Source: Clostridiales bacterium (GTDB lineage: Bacteria > Bacillota > Clostridia > Peptostreptococcales > Anaerovoracaceae). From it: a DNA stretch of 6,714 nt. Under the pieces are notes generated by a model. The model was not told the DNA's origin and made no database searches. It was given only the letters and a program-made list of their open reading frames with translations. Position numbers and translations under genes: made by a program. The stretch spans positions 1 to 6,714 of the forward strand of contig WQWG01000039.1 in NCBI GenBank assembly GCA_009785435.1. Direction: 5' to 3'. Positions 1-5,108 of the stretch are shown piece after piece (the first letter of the stretch is position 1; each line of letters opens with the position of its first letter).

Positions 1-64
1 CCGTTACGCTTTCCTGCAAAACCCAATTCAGTTTTCTTACTTTAAATAGCAAGCCTATTTCCAT
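1..64 (-). CDS. codY: CodY global nutrient-responsive repressor, N-terminal start only
   Basis: Only the first 21 codons are in the window; the gene runs off the left edge. The protein begins MEIGLLFKVRKLNWVLQES, which matches the opening helix of CodY, where LLxKTRKIN(R/S)xLQ-type sequence leads into the GAF domain. CodY is a dimeric DNA-binding protein of Firmicutes that senses branched-chain amino acids and usually GTP, and represses amino-acid uptake, biosynthesis and other stationary-phase genes. The position directly after hslV-hslU is the classical one, as in the Bacillus subtilis clpQ-clpY-codY operon, and this raises confidence in a call based on few residues. The start is fixed by an AGGAGG at 80-75. 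The ligand-binding domain and the winged helix are outside the window. Confidence 0.82.
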   Translation of the reverse strand, partial: MEIGLLFKVRKLNWVLQESVT

Positions 65-74
65 GATAAATGTT

Positions 75-80
75 CCTCCT
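75..80 (-). promoter_or_regulatory. Ribosome binding site of codY
   Basis: A perfect AGGAGG (80-75 on the minus strand) is 10 bases before the ATG at 64. The spacing is slightly long but workable, and it marks the start of the truncated gene at the left edge. I saw no hairpin terminator and no convincing promoter in the 48-base hslU-codY gap (65-112), so read-through from hslU is likely. Confidence 0.75.
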
Positions 81-112
81 GCCCATCCGCTTTTGATCTT
101 TACATCTTGTTT

Positions 113-1540
113 TTATAAAATATATTTGTCGATGTCTTCCGGATGGATTTTTTCTCTTAGCTTTTCTTGTACATAGTCACGATCGATGACAATATCATCT
201 TTCATCTCAGGAATATTGAACGAAATTTCCTCCAAAAGTTTTTCCATGATCGTGTGAAGTCTTCTCGCGCCAATATTTTCGTTTTGTTCGTTCATAAGAA
301 ACGCCATATTTGCAATTTCATCAACAGACTCCTCATTGAAATCGACTTTTATTCCCTCTGTTTCAAGAAGCATTTTATGCTGTTTGAGAAGCGCGTTTTC
401 GGGCTTTGTCAATATTTTTACAAAGCTCTCTTTCGTTAAGTTCTCAAGTTCGACCCGAATTGGAAATCTTCCCTGAAGTTCCGGAATCAAGTCTGTTGGC
501 TTTGCGATATGGAACGCTCCCGCTCCAATGAATAGGATGTGATCCGTCTTTACAGGCCCGTATTTGGTGTTGATGACACTGCCCTCTACAATCGGCAGAA
601 TATCCCGCTGCACGCCCTCTCTTGAGACGTCAGCACCGGATCTGTAGCTGGAACCGGAAGCAATCTTATCGATTTCATCAATAAATATGATCCCGTTCTG
701 CTCTGCGTTTGTAAGCGCCTCTTCCGTCACCTGATCCATATCAATGAGGTTTTGCGCTTCCTGTTCCCGCAAAATTTTTCTGGCATCTTTCACCCTGACT
801 TTTTTCAGTTTTTTCTTTTGCGGCATCATATCCCCAAATATATTGCCGATTGCGATGCTCATGCCCTCATTGCTCATATCAAGCATATTGCCTTTGGGCG
901 TATCGACCACTTCTATTTCGATGAACTGTTCTTCAAGCTTCCCGTCTTTCAACTGTTGCCTGACCTGTTCTCTCGCAAGCTCCGTTTCCGTCGGCTCATT
1001 GGTTTCTTCAAGCATCTTCGACTCTTCGTATTGCTGCTTTTGGCTTTGATATCCGCCTCCGAGAATAAAATCAAACGGCGTTCTGAGCCCACCTGACGCA
1101 GGCGCTTTTTTCTTGCCCGGAATGATCGCTTCGATGATTTTTTCTTCAGCGATGTCTTCAGCAATTGTGTATTTTTCCTGAAGCCTGTTCTGCTTTGTGA
1201 TGCGGATCGCCGCTTCAACGAGATCCCTTACCATCGAATCAACATCTCTGCCCACATATCCAACTTCCGTAAACTTGGTGGCTTCCACCTTAACAAACGG
1301 AGCATCCATGAGTTTTGCAAGTCTTCGCGCGATTTCAGTTTTTCCGACGCCTGTCGGCCCCATCATCAGAATATTTTTCGGCGTGACCTCTTCTCTCATT
1401 TCATCCGGCAAAAGGCTTCTTCTGTATCTATTTCTGAGCGCGATCGCAACGGATTTTTTCGCTTCGTCTTGCCCGATGATGTATTTATCCAGCTCCAACA
1501 CAATTTCTTTCGGTGTCATTTTATATAATGTATTCGCCAT
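113..1540 (-). CDS. hslU: HslU (ClpY) AAA+ unfoldase of the HslUV protease
   Basis: HslU is the hexameric Clp/Hsp100 ATPase that binds, unfolds and threads substrates into HslV. The protein has 475 residues, close to Bacillus ClpY and about 30 longer than the Escherichia coli protein. The ATPase domain has Walker A GPTGVGKT (61-68), the pore-loop motif GYVGRD (94-99), Walker B IIFIDEID (284-291), sensor 1 in ILFIGAGAFH (335-344), GRFPIRVEL (357-365) with the likely arginine finger R358, and sensor 2 GARRLHT (424-430). The HslU-specific I domain lies at roughly 110-240 and is charged and glutamine-rich in its middle, consistent with a flexible substrate-engaging insert. The C-terminus EDIDKYIL matches the family tail that docks into pockets on HslV and activates it, so the pair looks fully functional. 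The start MANTLYKMTPKEIV aligns with family N-termini and has a ribosome binding site. codY begins 48 bases downstream with no terminator in between. Confidence 0.97.
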   Translation of the reverse strand: MANTLYKMTPKEIVLELDKYIIGQDEAKKSVAIALRNRYRRSLLPDEMREEVTPKNILMMGPTGVGKTEIARRLAKLMDAPFVKVEATKFTEVGYVGRDVDSMVRDLVEAAIRITKQNRLQEKYTIAEDIAEEKIIEAIIPGKKKAPASGGLRTPFDFILGGGYQSQKQQYEESKMLEETNEPTETELAREQVRQQLKDGKLEEQFIEIEVVDTPKGNMLDMSNEGMSIAIGNIFGDMMPQKKKLKKVRVKDARKILREQEAQNLIDMDQVTEEALTNAEQNGIIFIDEIDKIASGSSYRSGADVSREGVQRDILPIVEGSVINTKYGPVKTDHILFIGAGAFHIAKPTDLIPELQGRFPIRVELENLTKESFVKILTKPENALLKQHKMLLETEGIKVDFNEESVDEIANMAFLMNEQNENIGARRLHTIMEKLLEEISFNIPEMKDDIVIDRDYVQEKLREKIHPEDIDKYIL

Positions 1541-1546
1541 TTCTAT

Positions 1547-1552
1547 CCCCCT
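1547..1552 (-). promoter_or_regulatory. Ribosome binding site of hslU
   Basis: AGGGGG (1552-1547 on the minus strand) lies 6 bases before the hslU ATG at 1540, directly after the hslV TAA (1556-1554). It has one mismatch to AGGAGG with good spacing, and it supports the ATG at 1540. Confidence 0.7.
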
Positions 1553-1553
1553 T

Positions 1554-2099
1554 TTACAATTTTTCTATGGAAATATTATCATTGGTGTATACGCAAATTG
1601 ACGCGGCTACATTGAGCGATTCCCTGACAATTTGCTCAGCCGTCATATCGGTATTGTTAAAAAGCGCATACGCAGCCGCATGTGCGTAGTTTCCGCCTGA
1701 ACCGATTGCGATAAACCCTTGGTCAGGATCGATGACTTCCCCGTTTCCTGAAATGACAAGCAAACTTTCTTTGTCAACTGCGATCATGAGCGCTTGCAGG
1801 TTACGCATGACTTTGTCTGATCTCCATGTCTGAGCCAGTGCGACGGCAGCTCTTTTCAGGTTTCCCGCATGTTCTTCCAATTTTTTCTCAAATTTTTCCG
1901 TCAATGTGAAAGCATCAGCGACCGAACCCGCGAACCCTGTTAAAACTGTATTTTTATAGATCTTCCGTACTTTCTTCGCGCCATGTTTCATAACGGTTTT
2001 TTCACCCATGGTTACTTGGCCGTCACCGCCGATACAAATGTCATCCGCGCTTCTTCTTACTGCCACAATCGTCGTAGCATGAAAATCTCCCATTACCAT
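1554..2099 (-). CDS. hslV: HslV (ClpQ) peptidase subunit of the HslUV protease
   Basis: HslV is the proteasome-beta-like peptidase that forms a double hexameric chamber and degrades proteins unfolded by HslU in the cytoplasm. From the chosen ATG it has 181 residues, a normal length. The N-terminus MVMGDFHATTIVAVRR shows the conserved ATT junction. By family knowledge the threonine at residue 9 should become the mature nucleophile after removal of the short propeptide. Other active-site elements are GGDGQ (with D26), AKKV (K43), GFAGS (55-59) and GSGG (133-136), and ICVYTN lies near the C-terminus. The strand after the nucleophile (RRSADDICIGGDG) looks one residue longer than in Escherichia coli HslV. 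Starts at GTG 2111 (185 aa) and ATG 2093 (179 aa) are possible, but the ribosome binding site favours 2099; the mature enzyme would be the same. hslU follows after 13 bases, as expected for partners made in fixed ratio. Confidence 0.95.
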   Translation of the reverse strand: MVMGDFHATTIVAVRRSADDICIGGDGQVTMGEKTVMKHGAKKVRKIYKNTVLTGFAGSVADAFTLTEKFEKKLEEHAGNLKRAAVALAQTWRSDKVMRNLQALMIAVDKESLLVISGNGEVIDPDQGFIAIGSGGNYAHAAAYALFNNTDMTAEQIVRESLNVAASICVYTNDNISIEKL

Positions 2100-2104
2100 A
2101 TCAT

Positions 2105-2109
2105 CCTCC
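2105..2109 (-). promoter_or_regulatory. Ribosome binding site of hslV, deciding its start
   Basis: GGAGG (2109-2105 on the minus strand) is 5 bases before the ATG at 2099 and 11 bases before a second in-frame ATG at 2093. The in-frame GTG at 2111 overlaps this site and cannot be served by it. ATG 2099 is favoured, with ATG 2093 as an alternative. Confidence 0.75.
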
Positions 2110-2115
2110 ACTGGT

Positions 2116-4173
2116 TTATTCTTTATATTTGCAATCCTTGTTTGAACACGACAATGTACTGTCTTTCAGCTTTTTTTCAACAAGCAGACAGCCGCATTCT
2201 TTGCATTTTTGATTTACCGGCTTATTCCAGTATACCTGATTACACTCCGGATATCCACTACACCCGTAAAATAATTTGCCGGATTTGCCTTTTCTCGCTA
2301 CGATATCCTTTCCGCATGTGGGACAACTTACATCGATTTTGCTCACAATTGCCTTTGTGTTTTTGCATTCCGGATATCCCGTGCAGGCAAGAAACTCTCC
2401 AAATCTGCCCTGCTTGATCGCCATCGGTTTTCCGCACAATTCACACATGTCGCCCGTCAATCTGTCTTCCAGCTTTATTTTCTCAATCTCGCTGTCGGCT
2501 ACGGCAAGTTCATCTTTAAACGTAACATAGAATTCGTCAACTACATTTTTCCAGTCAATGTGTTTTGCTTCAACGTCGTCAAGCTTATCCTCGAGTTCCG
2601 CCGTAAAATGCGTATCAACGATTTGATGAAAATATTTTTCCATTAGATTCGTTACGATAAAACCCAAATCGGTCGGGATCAAAACTTTTTTCTCTCGGGT
2701 CAAATATCTTCGATCCAGCAATGTCCCGATGATCGGCACATATGTGCTTGGACGCCCGATGTTTTTTTCTTCAAGGTCTTTTACAAGCGCCGCTTCGGTA
2801 AACCGTGACGGAGGCTGCGTAAAGTGCTGTTCGCTTTTCAATTCCGAAAGTTTTAGTTTGTCTCCGGATTTCAATGCGGGAAGCAATTTATCCTCATCAT
2901 CTTCCTGTATATCTTTATACACTTTTAGGAAGCCATTAAACTTTAATTTTGAGCCTACCGCTTTAAAATGATAGTCTCCGTTTAGGATTTCCACCGAGAC
3001 GCTATCAAAAATAGCCGCGCTCATTTGGCTTGCCATAAATCTCGACCATATTAATTTATATAGGTTGTACTGGTCTTTCGTCAAAGAATCTTTTATATCG
3101 TCCGGGTTCAGTTCAATATGACTCGGCCTGATCGCTTCATGCGCATCTTGAACATCCTTTTTCTTATTTGAATAGACATTGTTCCCCAGATATTCTTTGC
3201 CAAAATGTTCAGTAATATAGGCCGCCGCCGCCGCTTTGGCTTCATCTGAAATCCGCACAGAATCCGTTCTGATATAGGTCACAAGACCCACTGTACCATG
3301 CCCTTTCACTTCCACGCCCTCATAAAGCTGCTGCGCCACCATCATTGTCTTTTTCGTATAGAAGTTCAGTTTATTCGACGCGTCTTGTTGTAGACTGCTC
3401 GTCGTAAATGGCGCATACGCTTTTCTGGTTCGTTCTTTTTCTTCTACTTTATCGACGATATAATCTTTGCCGGAAAGCGCCTTTACGATTTCATCGTTCT
3501 GTTTTTTATTTTCTATCGTTAGCTTTTTGCCGTTGTATGCTGTCAGTTTTGCGGGAAATATTTTTTTCGATTCAAGAAAAGCAGTGATGTTCCAATATTC
3601 TTTTGGAATAAAAGATTTAATTTGGTTCTCTCTGTCGCATATGATCTTAAGCGCGGCAGATTGTACCCGTCCCGCTGATAAGCCCGGTTTGATTTTACGC
3701 CAAAGCAAAGGACTGATCTTATAGCCTACGAGCCTGTCAAGCACACGTCTGGCCTGTTGGGCATCGACGAGCTTCAGATCGATCGGGCGAGGATTTTTGA
3801 TCGCTTTCTGAATTGCGTTCTTTGTGATCTCATTAAAGATGATCCTACAAGGCTCTGTTCGATCCAAGCCTAAAATATAGGTCAAGTGCCATGAGATGGC
3901 TTCCCCCTCGCGGTCAGGATCCGTTGCGAGATATACTTTCGAAGCATCTTTTGCCTCTTTTCGCAAAGCCTTGATCACATCCCCTTTTCCTCTGATGGTG
4001 ATGTATTCAGGCTCGAAATGATTGTCGACATCGACTCCAAGTTTGCTTTTTGGCAAATCGCGTACATGTCCGACCGAAGCGATCACTTTATAATTGCTTC
4101 CGAGAAACTTTCCAATCGTTTTCGCTTTTGATGGCGATTCTACGATTACCAAAGTTTTTTTGGCGCTACCCAT
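2116..4173 (-). CDS. topA: DNA topoisomerase I (type IA, TopA)
   Basis: This is a 685-residue type IA topoisomerase, which relaxes negatively supercoiled DNA by cutting one strand through a 5'-phosphotyrosine link and passing the other. The Toprim domain at the start carries E12 in VESPSKAKTI and the metal-binding triad D85-x-D87-x-E89 in ATDPDREGE. SAGRVQSAAL is at 166-175. The catalytic tyrosine is Y300 in TYIRTDS (299-305), with R302 beside it. GRPSTY (473-478) belongs to the same core. The C-terminus has three Cys4 zinc-ribbon units: C577/580/597/603, C617/620/638/644, and a more divergent C657/660/676/681 with an extra C662. The first two share a GYPEC motif. The length fits Bacillus-type TopA (about 690). 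An upstream in-frame ATG at 4248 would add 25 residues resembling no TopA N-terminus and overlap dprA; the ATG at 4173 has a perfect ribosome binding site. A probable private promoter lies just upstream. The stop is 16 bases before the likely hslV start. Confidence 0.97.
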   Translation of the reverse strand: MGSAKKTLVIVESPSKAKTIGKFLGSNYKVIASVGHVRDLPKSKLGVDVDNHFEPEYITIRGKGDVIKALRKEAKDASKVYLATDPDREGEAISWHLTYILGLDRTEPCRIIFNEITKNAIQKAIKNPRPIDLKLVDAQQARRVLDRLVGYKISPLLWRKIKPGLSAGRVQSAALKIICDRENQIKSFIPKEYWNITAFLESKKIFPAKLTAYNGKKLTIENKKQNDEIVKALSGKDYIVDKVEEKERTRKAYAPFTTSSLQQDASNKLNFYTKKTMMVAQQLYEGVEVKGHGTVGLVTYIRTDSVRISDEAKAAAAAYITEHFGKEYLGNNVYSNKKKDVQDAHEAIRPSHIELNPDDIKDSLTKDQYNLYKLIWSRFMASQMSAAIFDSVSVEILNGDYHFKAVGSKLKFNGFLKVYKDIQEDDEDKLLPALKSGDKLKLSELKSEQHFTQPPSRFTEAALVKDLEEKNIGRPSTYVPIIGTLLDRRYLTREKKVLIPTDLGFIVTNLMEKYFHQIVDTHFTAELEDKLDDVEAKHIDWKNVVDEFYVTFKDELAVADSEIEKIKLEDRLTGDMCELCGKPMAIKQGRFGEFLACTGYPECKNTKAIVSKIDVSCPTCGKDIVARKGKSGKLFYGCSGYPECNQVYWNKPVNQKCKECGCLLVEKKLKDSTLSCSNKDCKYKE

Positions 4174-4181
4174 TAGAACTC

Positions 4182-4187
4182 CCTCCT
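4182..4187 (-). promoter_or_regulatory. Ribosome binding site that fixes the topA start
   Basis: A perfect AGGAGG (4187-4182 on the minus strand) lies 8 bases before the ATG at 4173. It supports that ATG as the topA start rather than the in-frame upstream ATG at 4248, which lies inside the end of dprA. Confidence 0.88.
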
Positions 4188-4219
4188 GCTTATCTAAACA
4201 ATATCCGTTACAAAAATTG

Positions 4220-4248
4220 ATTATATTGGTATTTTTCTCACTTTGCAA
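4220..4248 (-). promoter_or_regulatory. Putative sigma-A promoter for topA and downstream genes
   Basis: On the minus strand TTGCAA (4248-4243, four of six matches to the -35 consensus TTGACA) is followed after exactly 17 bases by a perfect TATAAT -10 element (4225-4220). The -35 lies in the last codons of dprA and the -10 in the short dprA-topA gap. The predicted transcription start is near 4212, giving a leader of about 40 bases before the topA ATG at 4173. No TG extension is present before the -10. Of the gene junctions examined, this is the only one with a well-spaced promoter. It could drive topA, hslV, hslU and codY independently of comM-dprA. Confidence 0.6.
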
Positions 4249-5098
4249 TAAAAATTTTTCCCATATGCGTATAAACCATCCCTTTTATTTCTAAAATTGT
4301 GATGATTCCGTTGATTTCCGATGGCGGTTTTCCGGTCATTCTATATAAATAATCAACGGTCACTTCGCTTTGCATTCCAATGTGTTGCAGCATTTCTTTT
4401 TCCGTTTTGCCGAGCCCTTCCGGAAGATACACAGCAGGATTTCTTTTGATTCCAAGATCGTCAAGCAAATCATCACAAGTTACGAGCGGCAATGCGCCTT
4501 CTTTGATCAATTTATTTGTACCGATGCTGTATATGCTGTCTATGTTTCCGGGTACGGCGTATACATCCTTTCCTTGTTCCGCGGCAAGTTCAGCGGTAAT
4601 CAATGCACCACTTGAAAGGCCTGCTTCCACGACGACCGTCGCGGCTGAAATTCCGCTGATGATCCTGTTGCGTCTGGGAAATGTATATTTGGCCGCAGGT
4701 GTACCGGGAGGATATTCAGAAATCACAAGTCCGTCTCGCGCGATCGTGTTCATCAGATTTTTGTTCGAAGCCGGTGTGCAGATGTCAATGCCACTGCCCA
4801 AAACAGCGATCGTTTTCCCGCCACCTTTCAGCGCACCTCTATGGCCGCACGTATCAATTCCAAAGGCCATCCCGCTCGTGACGATGACGCCATGTGCCGC
4901 CAGTTTTTCAGCGATGTTCGTCGCCGCCCATATTCCATATCCGGTTGCTTTTCTTGTGCCTACAATTGCGATTGACAATTCAGATGCCAAGGAAATATCC
5001 CCTCTGTAAAACAGCTCTTTCGGAGGATCTTTTATGTGTTTCAAACGTTCAGGATAATCCTGATCGCCAAACTTGACCGACTGTATCGTGTTGTTCAT
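4238..5098 (-). CDS. dprA: DNA-processing protein DprA (Smf)
   Basis: This 286-residue protein binds single-stranded DNA in the cytoplasm and loads RecA onto it during natural transformation; the family is also widespread in non-competent bacteria. The Rossmann-like core is well preserved: IVGTRKAT (45-52), SGMAFGID (75-82), ISEYPPGT (126-133), FPRRNRIISG (140-149), VEAGLSSGALITAE (157-170) and AVPGN (181-185) with GTNKLIKEGA (193-202). Residues from about 228 to the end fit the C-terminal winged-helix (DML1-like) domain. The N-terminus begins only about 14 residues before the YPERLKHIKDPPKELFYRGD segment that leads into the core. The SAM-like domain found before it in many DprA proteins is therefore absent. 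An in-frame TGA lies two codons before the ATG (5104-5102) and comM ends at 5109, so no longer start is possible. dprA follows comM by 10 bases, the usual Firmicutes pairing, and presumably shares its transcript. Confidence 0.96.
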   Translation of the reverse strand: MNNTIQSVKFGDQDYPERLKHIKDPPKELFYRGDISLASELSIAIVGTRKATGYGIWAATNIAEKLAAHGVIVTSGMAFGIDTCGHRGALKGGGKTIAVLGSGIDICTPASNKNLMNTIARDGLVISEYPPGTPAAKYTFPRRNRIISGISAATVVVEAGLSSGALITAELAAEQGKDVYAVPGNIDSIYSIGTNKLIKEGALPLVTCDDLLDDLGIKRNPAVYLPEGLGKTEKEMLQHIGMQSEVTVDYLYRMTGKPPSEINGIITILEIKGMVYTHMGKIFIAK

Positions 5099-5100
5099 AA

Positions 5101-5106
5101 ATCACC
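5101..5106 (-). promoter_or_regulatory. Ribosome binding site of dprA (GGTGAT type)
   Basis: GGTGAT (5106-5101 on the minus strand) ends two bases before the dprA ATG at 5098. It pairs with the part of the anti-Shine-Dalgarno sequence just beyond GGAGG. If its GG is aligned with the last GG of AGGAGG, the effective spacing is about 6 bases. The site is weaker than those of the neighbouring genes and lies 2 bases after the comM stop (5111-5109), so dprA translation may depend partly on ribosomes coming from comM. Confidence 0.55.
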
Positions 5107-5108
5107 AT

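Noticed and set aside
113..160. A possible codY promoter near the end of hslU (TCGACA followed by AT-rich sequence)
   Set aside because: TCGACA matches the -35 well, but no -10 hexamer with more than three matches occurs at 16-18 bases; the TATAAA there is far too close. The evidence is too weak to list.
949..1218. An 89-codon minus-strand frame inside hslU
   Set aside because: It is the shifted frame of the charged HslU I domain, rich in Arg/Lys/Ser, with no independent support.
2225..2385. Repeated CCGGATATCC blocks about 120 bases apart
   Set aside because: They encode the GYPEC motif in two successive TopA zinc-ribbon units and are explained by the protein repeat, not by a DNA repeat element.
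4195..4225. A CodY operator near the topA promoter
   Set aside because: The AATTTTTG stretch agrees with the CodY consensus AATTTTCWGAAAATT at only about half of the positions, which AT-rich DNA gives by chance.
4174..4248. A longer topA with start at 4248 (25 extra residues)
   Set aside because: The added residues resemble no TopA N-terminus, the start lies inside dprA and coincides with the putative -35 element, and a perfect ribosome binding site precedes the ATG at 4173.
4380..5009. A 209-codon open frame on the plus strand
   Set aside because: It is antisense to dprA, which shows all family motifs. The translation is low-complexity in Ser/Pro/Ala and has no family resemblance.
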